Assembly: GCA_017744355.1 (NCBI GenBank)
Contig: JAGIBK010000005.1
Coordinates: 124,001-188,000, forward strand
Direction: 5' to 3'
From: a bacterium
GTDB taxonomy: Bacteria; Cyanobacteriota; Sericytochromatia; S15B-MN24; UBA4093
DNA length: 64,000 bases
Shown: in pieces, positions 51,491 to 60,872 of the stretch
Numbering within the stretch: position 1 is the stretch's first letter
Layout of the letters: each line of letters starts with the position of its first letter
Program-made: the position numbers and the translations under genes
Notes under the pieces: generated by a model
Told to the model about the DNA's origin: nothing
The model's database searches: none
What the model saw: only the letters and a program-made list of their open reading frames with translations

Positions 51491-52464
51491 ACCAGTCCTC
51501 CTGCGCACAGAGCGGGTTGTGGCCCGAACGAGCCGATGGGGACGAAGGCGTCCTTGAGGCCCTCGAACTTCAGGCCGAGGCCCTTGAGGGCCCCGTTCCA
51601 GAGGCCGGCGGCCTTGTCGGCGACCTTGGAACCGACGTCTTTGACCTTGTCCCAGTTGTCCACGACGATCTGGGCGCCCGTCAGGCCCAGCGAAACGCCC
51701 TTGAGGCCGGCGGCGATCGCGAGCGACGTGCCGCCCGTGGCGGGCGCGAGCATCGTCATGACGTTGGCGGTGAGGCTGGTGGCGTGCGCGAGGGTGCCGA
51801 GCACATCGCTGGCGCTCGCCTTGCCGTCGGTCAGCCTGCCGAAGTCACCCACCAGGCCTGACACGTCGGCGATGGACCCCATGATCCCCGGGATCTTGCC
51901 GGCAACCGGCGAGTTCTTGACCAGTTCGAGCACGCCGAGCATGCCCTTTGCCATGCCGCCCCCGTTACTGATGAGCTCGCTGACGAACTCGGGATCCTTG
52001 AGCTTCTTGGGATCGCTCGTCAGCTCCTTGGCCTGGTCGAACAGCTTGCTGGCCGCCATGACCCCCTGGACGGTGTCGAAGACGCGGGCGAGTTTACCAG
52101 CCTTGGTCAGGTCTTTGATCTGCTCGGGGGTGAAGTCCTTGGTCTTGAGCTGTTCGACGATCCCGCCGATCTCGCCGTGGACGTCCTTGATGTCCTTGCC
52201 CGAGATGGCGAGCTGCAGGGCCTCGCCCATCAACTTGGATGAGGGGTTGTTGGATTCTGCGAGGTTGTCGGCGACCGGGCGCAGCAGCTCGGTCAGGCCA
52301 CTCGCTGCGGTGCTCTTGACCTCCGAGTGATCCGTCGCGGCCGGCGCGTTGGCCTTGGCGCCACCCTGCTTGTTCGCGGGGGTGGTCGGCGGATGAGCAA
52401 GAGGTCCGGTGGGGGGCTTGAGCGGATTGGTGGGGCGGCGCGGACCGCCCATTTCGATGTTCAT
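51487..52464 (-). CDS. Unknown protein with disordered N-terminus and hydrophobic helical core
   Basis: 325 residues without a signal peptide. The first 60 are Pro/Lys/Asn-rich (GGPRRPTNPLKPPTGPLAHP). The middle is helical and polar (DFTPEQIKDLTKAGKLARVF). Residues about 215-275 are Gly/Ala-rich and hydrophobic (AIAAGLKGVSLGLTGAQIVV), able to enter a membrane. This layout recalls some secreted effectors or translocators, but there is no homology I can name. ATG 52464 has AGGAGGAG upstream. A 137-base AT-rich gap precedes it. Confidence 0.6.
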   Translation of the reverse strand: MNIEMGGPRRPTNPLKPPTGPLAHPPTTPANKQGGAKANAPAATDHSEVKSTAASGLTELLRPVADNLAESNNPSSKLMGEALQLAISGKDIKDVHGEIGGIVEQLKTKDFTPEQIKDLTKAGKLARVFDTVQGVMAASKLFDQAKELTSDPKKLKDPEFVSELISNGGGMAKGMLGVLELVKNSPVAGKIPGIMGSIADVSGLVGDFGRLTDGKASASDVLGTLAHATSLTANVMTMLAPATGGTSLAIAAGLKGVSLGLTGAQIVVDNWDKVKDVGSKVADKAAGLWNGALKGLGLKFEGLKDAFVPIGSFGPQPALCAGGLV

Positions 52465-52601
52465 CGAGACTCCTCCTGCTTGGATCGGGAATGGCTCTCT
52501 TTCGATATGCCGGAGCGCAGGTGGCTCGATTCGTCTTTTACCCGAAACCAAACAGAGATTTGACGAACGGGGTTAGTTTTTTATGGATTTTTAACAAAAG
52601 G

Positions 52602-53507
52602 CTAGCGCTTGAGTTTGGGATCGAGGGCGTCCCGCAGGCCGTCGCCCACGAAGTTGATGCTCGCGACCGTCAGGAAGATGAGCAGGCCCGGGTAGAAGGC
52701 GAGCCAGGGGGTCATGATGAGGTACTGCTGGGCATCGGTGAGCAAGTTGCCCCACGAGGGCGTGGGCGGCTGGATTCCGACCCCCAGGAAGGAGAGGGCC
52801 GACTCGAGGGTGATGGCGTCGGCGACCCCGAGGGTGGCCGCGACGAAGACCGGCGCCAGCGCGTTCGGGATCAGGTGCCTGAAGATGAGGCCCAGGTGCC
52901 CCACCCCCACGGCCCTCGCGGCCTCGACGAACTCTTGCTGCTTGAGGCTGAGGATCTCGGCTCGCACCAGGCGCGCCACCCCGGTCCACGAAGTCAGGGC
53001 GATGACGGGCACGATGACGCTCAGGTCGCGGCCCAGGAAGGCCACGAGCACCATCAGGAGCATCAGGAGCGGCACGCTCTGGATCACGTCCACCAGGCGC
53101 ATGGCGATCGCGTCCACCCAGGAGCCGAAGTAGCCGGCGAAGGCCCCCACCAGGGTGCCGATCACCACCCCGATCAGCGCGACCAGGATCCCCACGGTCA
53201 TGGAGATTCGCCCGGCGTACAGCAGGCGGGTCAGCACGTCGCGGCCCAGCTCGTCGGTGCCGAGCCAGTGGGCTACACTCGGCTGCCACTGGCCGGTGCG
53301 CGAGAGGTCGTTGGCATCGAAGGCGTAGGGGCTCACGAGCGGGCCGACGTAGACCGCGATCGCAAGCAGCAGTAGGACACCAAGGCCCAGGACGGCGAGA
53401 CGGTGCTTGGCGAAGCGCCTTGCGACCGAGCGCCACTGGGCTTCGGGCTTGGGGGCCTCCGGGGCCTGGGCCTTTTCGGTCGTGGACGGCGGCATGGTGG
53501 TCGGCAT
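52602..53507 (-). CDS. oppC: Oligopeptide ABC transporter permease OppC
   Basis: 301 residues. A polar N-terminus, HWLGTDELGRDVLTRLLYAG, about six membrane helices, and the EAA loop EFVEAARAVGVGHLGLIFRHLIPN mark it as OppC/DppC. Last gene of the five-gene opp operon, 11 bases after oppB. Confidence 0.93.
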   Translation of the reverse strand: MPTTMPPSTTEKAQAPEAPKPEAQWRSVARRFAKHRLAVLGLGVLLLLAIAVYVGPLVSPYAFDANDLSRTGQWQPSVAHWLGTDELGRDVLTRLLYAGRISMTVGILVALIGVVIGTLVGAFAGYFGSWVDAIAMRLVDVIQSVPLLMLLMVLVAFLGRDLSVIVPVIALTSWTGVARLVRAEILSLKQQEFVEAARAVGVGHLGLIFRHLIPNALAPVFVAATLGVADAITLESALSFLGVGIQPPTPSWGNLLTDAQQYLIMTPWLAFYPGLLIFLTVASINFVGDGLRDALDPKLKR

Positions 53508-53518
53508 ATCAAGCGCTC

Positions 53519-54472
53519 CTAATCGAGCTGGATGCGGGGGTCGACCATGGCGTAGAGGAGGTCGGCCAGGAGGTTGAAGAGCACCACCAGCCCCGCCGAG
53601 ATGAGCAGGATGCCCATCATGACCGGGTAGTCGCTCTTGCCCATGCTGTCGAAGAAGAGCCGGCCGATGCCGGGCCAGCTGAAGATGGTCTCGGTCATCA
53701 CCGCCCCGCCGAAGAGGGTGGGCATGGCCATCATGACGACCGTCACCACCGGGATGAGGGCGTTACGCAGGGCGTGCCGCGCGATGACCAGGCGCTCGCC
53801 GAGCCCCTTGGCGCGGGCGGTGCGGATGTAGTCCATCCTGAGCACTTCGAGCATCGACGAGCGCATGAAGCGGCTCCAGGACGCCACGCTCACGATGGAG
53901 AGCACCGTCACGGGCAGGACCAGGTAGGGAATGCCGTCGAGCCAGCTGCCTTCTTGCCCGAGCGAGTGCATGCCCCCGGCGGGCAGCCAGTGGAGGTTGG
54001 CCGCGAACACCATCATCAGCATGATCCCGAACCAGAAGGTCGGCAGCGAGTAGCCGAGGAACGACAGGGTGGTCGCGGTGTAGTCGAACTTGGAGTAGGG
54101 CTTGAGGGCGGAGAACACCCCGAGCGCGAGGCCGAAGGCGAGGCTCACCACCGTCGAGATGCCCATCAGGACCAGGGTGTTGGGGGTGCGCTCGGCGATC
54201 ATCTCGAGCACCGGCCGGCCGGTGAAGAGCGAGTTGCCCAGATCCCCGGTGAACGCCGAGCCGAGCCACTTCAGGTACTGGACGTGCAGGGGCAGGTCCA
54301 GGCCCATGGCCTGGATGAGGCGCGCGCGGTCGGCCGGGGTGATGTGCGGGTTCATCCCGTACACCGCCATGGGGCCGCCCGGCACCTTCTGCATCAGCAC
54401 GAAGAGCAGGGCCGAGATCCCGATGAGCAGAGGGATGGAGGTCAGCAGGCGGCGGAGGATGAAGCGCGTCAT
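53519..54472 (-). CDS. oppB: Oligopeptide ABC transporter permease OppB
   Basis: 317 residues, six membrane helices, opening LLTSIPLLIGISALLFVLMQKVPGGP and EAA loop DYIRTARAKGLGERLVIARH. Pairs with OppC. The ATG overlaps the stop of the binding-protein gene (ATGA), so translation is coupled. Confidence 0.93.
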   Translation of the reverse strand: MTRFILRRLLTSIPLLIGISALLFVLMQKVPGGPMAVYGMNPHITPADRARLIQAMGLDLPLHVQYLKWLGSAFTGDLGNSLFTGRPVLEMIAERTPNTLVLMGISTVVSLAFGLALGVFSALKPYSKFDYTATTLSFLGYSLPTFWFGIMLMMVFAANLHWLPAGGMHSLGQEGSWLDGIPYLVLPVTVLSIVSVASWSRFMRSSMLEVLRMDYIRTARAKGLGERLVIARHALRNALIPVVTVVMMAMPTLFGGAVMTETIFSWPGIGRLFFDSMGKSDYPVMMGILLISAGLVVLFNLLADLLYAMVDPRIQLD

Positions 54473-56091
54473 TCGATGGTCCAGTCCTTCACGTTCCAGA
54501 CGAAGCGGCTGCTGGTGGGGTTGCCCTTGAAGCCCTTGAGCTGGCGGTTCACCCCGTGCATCTCGGTCCAGTAGGCCAGGGGGATGGTCGGGACCTCGCG
54601 GCCAAGGATCTCGGTCATCCGCCAGTAGAGGGGCTGGCGCTCCTGCTTGCCCAGCTTGACGTTGCCCGCTTCGAGCACGCGGTCCAGCTCGGCGTCCTGG
54701 AAGCGGGTGTTGTTGACCCCGGTCGGCGGGATCATCCGGCTGTGCCAGCTCGACATGTTGGCGGCCGGGTCCACGCTCGTCGTGTTGGCGTAGAGGGCGG
54801 CTTCGAACTTGCCGCCGTTCAAGAGGCCCGAGGGATAGCCCGCGAAGAGCAGCCCGCCCTCCACGTTCTGGATCTTCATCTCGACGCCGATCGCCTTGAA
54901 GTAGCCGGCGAGCACCAGCTCGACCTGCTCGCGGATCTTGCGGCCCGCCGTCGAGTTGACGGTGAAGCTGAGACGCTTGCCGTCCTTGACCCGGATGCCG
55001 TCGGAGCCTGTCGCCCAGCCCGCTTCGTCCAGGATGGCGCGGGCCTTGGCCGGGTCGAAGGGGTAGAGCTCGCCGAGCTTGGGATTGAAGGACCAGGCGA
55101 GCGGATGCTCGGTGCTGTGCGCGACCGGCCAGATGCCCTTGTAGAGGGTCCGGGCGAGCTCCTCTTTATCGATGGCGTGGGCGAGGGCGACGCGCACGGC
55201 GCGCTCCTTGAAGACCGGCTTGTCGAGGTTGAAGGCGAGCTGCTCGAAGGTCAAGCTCGGCACGTTGTCGAGGCGGACGTGCTTGAGCTTCTGGGCGGCC
55301 TTGACCTGCTCGAGGTTGAAATCCGCGTACACGTCGATGTCGCCGTTGGCGAGCTGGATGAAGGCCGCGTTGTCGTCCGGGACGAACTTGACGTAGAGCT
55401 TCTTGAGCTTGGGAGGGCCGTCGAAGTAGTCGGGATTGGCAACCATGCCCACGTGGTCGCCCGCGACCCACTCCTTGAACTTGAAGGGGCCGGTGCCGAT
55501 GGGCGCCCGGTTGAAGGGATCCCGGTTGATGTCCGGGCTCTTCTCGAGGATGTGGGCGGGCAGGATGGTGCTGAACATTTCCAGGTACGGAGCGTAGGGC
55601 TCCTTGTAGTGGACGACGGCCGTCAGCGGGTCGGGGGTGTCCACGCGGGTGATCTTGTCGTAGCCCTCGCGGCTGACGACCAGCACCTTGGGGTCCATGT
55701 GCATCTTCCAGACGAAGCGCACGTCGTTCGAGGTGAAGGGCGCGCCGTCGTGGAAGCGTACATTCGGCCGCAGCTTGTAGGTGACGGCCATCCCCTTGCC
55801 TTCGCGCTTGACCAGGCCGTTCTCGACGGTGGGCAGGACGGTGGCGAGGTCCGGGTAGTACTTCATCTGGTCGTCCACGCCGACCAGGCCGTTGGTCATG
55901 GGCGTGCAGACGTCGACGGTCGAGATCGCGTTGCTCAACGGCTTGTTGAGCTTGTCGGGCTCTTGTTGCGAGCGGATGACGACCGTGTCGGGCGCGTTGC
56001 GGCGCCCCACGTGGGCCTCGGAGGAGGCGCAGGCGCTCGCGCTCAAGAAGGAGAGCACAAGCGCCAGGCAAGCAATGGGGCGATGCTTCAA
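54469..56091 (-). CDS. oppA: Peptide-binding lipoprotein OppA (SBP family 5)
   Basis: 540 residues. Signal peptide with lipobox-like SASAC (Cys21). The family pattern includes YKLRPNVRFHDGAPFTSNDVRFVWK, PIGTGPFKFKEWVAGDH and VALAHAIDKEELARTLYKG. It binds peptides for the OppBCDF transporter. It sits in the middle of the operon, between the ATPase and permease genes. Confidence 0.93.
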   Translation of the reverse strand: MKHRPIACLALVLSFLSASACASSEAHVGRRNAPDTVVIRSQQEPDKLNKPLSNAISTVDVCTPMTNGLVGVDDQMKYYPDLATVLPTVENGLVKREGKGMAVTYKLRPNVRFHDGAPFTSNDVRFVWKMHMDPKVLVVSREGYDKITRVDTPDPLTAVVHYKEPYAPYLEMFSTILPAHILEKSPDINRDPFNRAPIGTGPFKFKEWVAGDHVGMVANPDYFDGPPKLKKLYVKFVPDDNAAFIQLANGDIDVYADFNLEQVKAAQKLKHVRLDNVPSLTFEQLAFNLDKPVFKERAVRVALAHAIDKEELARTLYKGIWPVAHSTEHPLAWSFNPKLGELYPFDPAKARAILDEAGWATGSDGIRVKDGKRLSFTVNSTAGRKIREQVELVLAGYFKAIGVEMKIQNVEGGLLFAGYPSGLLNGGKFEAALYANTTSVDPAANMSSWHSRMIPPTGVNNTRFQDAELDRVLEAGNVKLGKQERQPLYWRMTEILGREVPTIPLAYWTEMHGVNRQLKGFKGNPTSSRFVWNVKDWTIE

Positions 56092-56136
56092 ATCAAGTTC
56101 CTCGGTCGTGGGCGACGGGATGGGGCTTGATCGGGG

Positions 56137-57162
<1,026 letters not shown>

Positions 57163-57165
57163 GCC

Positions 57166-58140
57166 TTACTTGGCCTCCTTGGTCAGCCAGCAGCGAACCT
57201 GGTGGCCCGCCTCGACGGTCTCGAGCAGGGGGATTTCGCGGCACTTGGCCACGTAGTGCTTGCAGCGGGGGCCGAACGAGCAGCCCTGGGGCAGGCGGGA
57301 GAGGGCGGGGGGCTGGCCCTCGATGGGCTCGAGGCGGTCCTGCTTGGAGCCGAGCCGCGGGGTCGAGTTGAGCAGGCCCTGGGTGTAGGGGTGCTTGGGG
57401 CTCTTGAAGAGGGTGTTGACGTCGGCGTACTCGACGACCTTGCCGGCGTACATGACGGCCACGTAATCGCACATCTCGGCGACGACCCCCAGGTCGTGGG
57501 TGATCAGCACGACGGCAGCGCCCCGCTTGGTGCGGATGTCGCGCATCAGGTCGAGGATCTGGGCCTGGATGGTCACGTCGAGGGCGGTGGTGGGCTCGTC
57601 GGCGATGAGCAGCTCGGGCTCGCACGAGAGGGCCATGGCGATGATGACGCGCTGGCGCATGCCGCCTGAGAACTGGTGGGGGTAGTCGTCCACGCGGTTG
57701 GCGGCACCGGGGATGCCGACGGCTTCGAGCATCTCGACGGCGCGCTTGCGAGCGGTGGCGCGGTCGACCTTCTGGTGGAGCATGATGGCTTCCATGATCT
57801 GCTCGCCGACCGTGAGGACGGGGTTGAGCGAGGTCATGGGGTCCTGCGAGATCAAGGAGATGCGGTTGCCGCGGATCTCACGCATCTCGGCCTCGGAGAG
57901 CGAGAGCAGGTTCTGACCCTTGAAGAGGATCTGGCCGCCGACGATCTTGCCCTGGGGGCCTGCGACGAGGCGCATGATCGAGAGGGAGGTGATGCTCTTG
58001 CCGCAGCCGGATTCACCGACGATGCCGAGGATCTGGCCCGGTTGGACCTCGAAGTCGACGCCGTCCACCGCCTTGACGATGCCTTCCTCGGTGGTGAAGT
58101 GGGTCTGCAACCCGGAAACCTTGAGCAACGCTTCTGCCAC
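57166..58140 (-). CDS. oppD: Oligopeptide ABC transporter ATPase OppD
   Basis: 324 residues. Walker A GESGCGKS at 42-49, signature FSGGMRQR, Walker [14 protein letters not shown], and the Cys-rich tail [18 protein letters not shown] at 58140 is chosen as start because GGAGG lies four bases upstream and homologues begin here. An ATG further up would add 24 Arg/Gly-rich residues. First gene of the operon. Confidence 0.94.
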   Translation of the reverse strand: MAEALLKVSGLQTHFTTEEGIVKAVDGVDFEVQPGQILGIVGESGCGKSITSLSIMRLVAGPQGKIVGGQILFKGQNLLSLSEAEMREIRGNRISLISQDPMTSLNPVLTVGEQIMEAIMLHQKVDRATARKRAVEMLEAVGIPGAANRVDDYPHQFSGGMRQRVIIAMALSCEPELLIADEPTTALDVTIQAQILDLMRDIRTKRGAAVVLITHDLGVVAEMCDYVAVMYAGKVVEYADVNTLFKSPKHPYTQGLLNSTPRLGSKQDRLEPIEGQPPALSRLPQGCSFGPRCKHYVAKCREIPLLETVEAGHQVRCWLTKEAK

Positions 58141-58213
58141 GTGTCCTCCATCAGACCTGGCTGGGCCGGGGCGAGGGCGATCGCCTCTGATACGGCCCGC
58201 GCGGAAGGGCAAT

Positions 58214-58229
58214 GTTTAACTCGCTAAAC
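58214..58229. promoter_or_regulatory. Small inverted repeat upstream of the opp operon
   Basis: GTTTA (58214-58218) and TAAAC (58225-58229) flank ACTCGC. It is the only AT-rich patch in the 124-base gap before oppD, so it may be part of a promoter or an operator. Confidence 0.3.
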
Positions 58230-58264
58230 GTATCACAGGGACGGGGCCTTGTCCACGCAGCATC

Positions 58265-58849
58265 TCAGGGGTCGAGGTCGTCAAAGTACTCGCCGATGTG
58301 GAAGTCTACCGGGGGCTTGAATCGCGCCTCGCTGAGGGTCGCGGTCTTGAAGCGATCGATGCGGAAGACGCGGCGATCCTCACGCAGGTGGCAGTAGGCG
58401 ATCAACCAGTGCAGGTCGCCGAGGTTCTTGACGCCGTAGGGGTCGATGCGGCGGACGCTGAACTCCTCGCGGCTCATGGAGTAGTAGGAGACGTCGAGCG
58501 AGCGTTCTTCTTTTATCGCCTGCTCGATGACGGGCAGGACGCCATCGACGGCGTACATGGGCAGCGCGTAGCTGGAGTCGGCGGTCATGGCGTCGAGGAT
58601 GCTCGTTTCGCCGTCGTTGAGGGTCGCCGTGACGATGTCTTCCACGATCTGGTCGGTCATTTCGAGCAGATCGCCGGGCAGCGCTCCCTGGAGCTTGCTC
58701 ATCAGGCCGCTCATGAGCGCATCTTGCGGCTGGCCGTTGATCTCGATGGCTTCGACCATCTCGTCGAGCAGCTTGAGGCCCACCATGAGCAGCACGGTTT
58801 CATCGAGAGACAGCCGAAGGGGCAGGTTTGCTTGATCGCTCATCGGCAT
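58265..58849 (-). CDS. WYL-domain protein without a visible HTH
   Basis: 194 residues. The C-terminal half shows the WYL-type core, EFSVRRIDPYGVKNLGDLHWLIAYCHLREDRRVFRIDR. The N-terminal 100 residues are helical (LSLDETVLLMVGLKLLDEMVEAIEI) but without a recognisable winged helix. Full WYL regulators are about 320 residues. WYL domains bind ligands or nucleic acids and control expression, often of defence or repair genes. It may regulate the opp operon downstream. AGGAG precedes the ATG. Confidence 0.8.
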   Translation of the reverse strand: MPMSDQANLPLRLSLDETVLLMVGLKLLDEMVEAIEINGQPQDALMSGLMSKLQGALPGDLLEMTDQIVEDIVTATLNDGETSILDAMTADSSYALPMYAVDGVLPVIEQAIKEERSLDVSYYSMSREEFSVRRIDPYGVKNLGDLHWLIAYCHLREDRRVFRIDRFKTATLSEARFKPPVDFHIGEYFDDLDP

Positions 58850-59003
58850 GGGGCTCCTTGTCGAAAATGGCCTGGGGGCTTGCTCTGAAGCCTTGGCATC
58901 TTAAGGGGGCCCATGGGATCTGTCAAATCGACGGGGATTCGCGATCGCAGGCCACGGGTATGAGGAGAAGGAATGCTTGTCGGCTCGGAGGTCCCTGTCT
59001 CAG

Positions 59004-60791
59004 ATGCGATGCCAACGCCTCTCCCGTTACGTGGCCCTCGCCGCGATCCCGCTCGTGATTGCGAGCTGCGCCGACGGCACTTTCCTCATCGAGGAGCTGG
59101 GCAACAACTCCAACATCCGCCAGGAGACGCTGCCCGGCACCTACCGGGGCGGCAGCGGCAGCACCACCAACAACCCGGACAACGGCGGCAACGGCGGGTC
59201 CGGCGGCTCCACGCCCGAGACCGGCACCAACCCCACCACCATCGCTCTGGCGAGTGACGTGGAGGTCCATCCGCTCTATCCCGACAAGGGCTCTTTCTCG
59301 CTCGCCTTTAGCGGTGCCCGCGTGGGCATTGCGGCGGTCAGCTCGCTGAATGCGAAGCAGACCATGAACTTCCAGTTGGACTGGAATGGCGCGGGCGCGC
59401 GCTACCAGGCTCAGGCCGCCGAGACGAGCGCGGATGAGCCGTCGGCGTCGCACGAGAGCCGCGAGCGCCGCATCGCCGAGCACATCCGGAGCCTGCCTCG
59501 CCCTGCTGCGGCGGGGACGTATCAAACCCAGGCCGGGACGACCTGGGCGAAGAATGAGCGGCGCACCTTCTCGGTGCCCCTTTATGACGCGCAGGGCAGG
59601 GCCACTTACGTGCAAGTGGCGGCTGATGCCTGGTTCGTCGAGGATAGCGCCAAGGGCAAGTTCATCATCTGGGTGGCGGACGATTCGATCGATCGCAGCG
59701 TGGTCACCCAGCAGAAGGTCGATGCCTTGGGGGCCGAGATCCGCGATCGCATCTACGCGGCGGACGTCAACCTCTTCGGCGCCGACACGACCATGGCCCA
59801 GAACAACGCCGCGTCGGCGGCGAACCGGATCGAGATGGCGGATGACTACGTCCACTTCCTCTTCTCGCGCCGGGTGGACAAGTGGGACGGGACCGCCAAC
59901 TCGAGCGACGGGACGCTCGGCTTCTTCACCCTGGGCGATCTGGTGCCCTACGCGAGCAATCCCAACTCGAACCGCGCCAAGCTCCTCTATATCGCTTCCA
60001 GCGCCATGGCCGAGGGGCGTTCGCTCGGCGACCTCCACGCGACCATCGCCCACGAGTTCCAGCACCTGCTCTTCTCGTGTCACCGAGTGCGGGCGGTGGG
60101 GCTCTCGGGTCACATGGACGAATTCGGCTCGCAGAAGCTCGCCTGGCTCAACGAGGGCCTGTCCATGCTCGCCATGTTCGCCAACGGCAACGGACCGGAT
60201 GGTGCGAACCCCAGCCCTTCGGTCTTCCGCCAGATCCGCAACTACCTGAGTAACCCTGGTGCTTTCTCCCTGACGACCTTCTTCAACCAGGGGGCCGTCG
60301 GATCCAAGGAGGACGCCTACGGGATGGCGGCCCTCTACCTCCAGTACGTGCGGGATCGGCTGGGTGACGAGGGGATTCGCGCCTTCCATACGTTCAACAA
60401 CGGCGGCAGCGAGGATGCCACGGATCTGGCCGATCGCGTGATGCGCGCGCGGAACACCTCCATGGGGGCGATGTTCGCCGATTTCAGCGCGGCGCTTGCG
60501 CTTGACGGTACCGGGGCCCTCGATATCCTGCCGACCGAGCTGCGCGCGCGCTACAGTATCAGCGGCGTGAACCTGCGCGGCAACTACGCGGGGAAGATCT
60601 CCGGCCTGAGACTCAATGAGCAGCGCGCCCTGCAGGGGCCCGCTGCGGACACGCGGACGAGCGCCAATCTGTCCTTGCTGCCTTACAGCGCATCCTTCCT
60701 GCTTCAGAGTAACCTCGCTTCGACGGCGGGCCTGAAGGTCTCGAACCTTTCGTCGACGGGCTACGGCACGCGCCTGATCTTGCAGAAGTAA
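59004..60791 (+). CDS. Secreted zinc metallopeptidase-like lipoprotein (M30/hyicolysin-like)
   Basis: 595 residues, lipobox VIASC with Cys22. A Gly/Asn/Ser/Thr-rich linker spans about residues 45-80. The zinc motif HEFQH is at 350-354 and the likely third ligand is Glu384 in WLNEGLSML, the gluzincin pattern. LHATIAHEFQHLLF resembles M30-type peptidases. It should act outside the inner membrane, anchored by lipid. The TTG at 58977, with AAGGA just upstream, would add nine residues. A long hairpin terminator follows. Confidence 0.75.
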   Translation: MRCQRLSRYVALAAIPLVIASCADGTFLIEELGNNSNIRQETLPGTYRGGSGSTTNNPDNGGNGGSGGSTPETGTNPTTIALASDVEVHPLYPDKGSFSLAFSGARVGIAAVSSLNAKQTMNFQLDWNGAGARYQAQAAETSADEPSASHESRERRIAEHIRSLPRPAAAGTYQTQAGTTWAKNERRTFSVPLYDAQGRATYVQVAADAWFVEDSAKGKFIIWVADDSIDRSVVTQQKVDALGAEIRDRIYAADVNLFGADTTMAQNNAASAANRIEMADDYVHFLFSRRVDKWDGTANSSDGTLGFFTLGDLVPYASNPNSNRAKLLYIASSAMAEGRSLGDLHATIAHEFQHLLFSCHRVRAVGLSGHMDEFGSQKLAWLNEGLSMLAMFANGNGPDGANPSPSVFRQIRNYLSNPGAFSLTTFFNQGAVGSKEDAYGMAALYLQYVRDRLGDEGIRAFHTFNNGGSEDATDLADRVMRARNTSMGAMFADFSAALALDGTGALDILPTELRARYSISGVNLRGNYAGKISGLRLNEQRALQGPAADTRTSANLSLLPYSASFLLQSNLASTAGLKVSNLSSTGYGTRLILQK

Positions 60792-60814
60792 CCCGGCTTT
60801 TACGATTGATCCCT

Positions 60815-60858
60815 AATCCCCTAAGCCCCGCCCCGTCAGGGGCGGGGCTTAGGGGATT
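60815..60858. terminator. Very long bidirectional terminator
   Basis: A perfect 20-bp stem (60815-60834 with 60839-60858) with loop GTCA lies between the stops of the convergent HEXXH genes. AT-rich outer pairs give a T tract in both directions. Confidence 0.88.
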
Positions 60859-60872
60859 AGCCCTGTGGGTGT

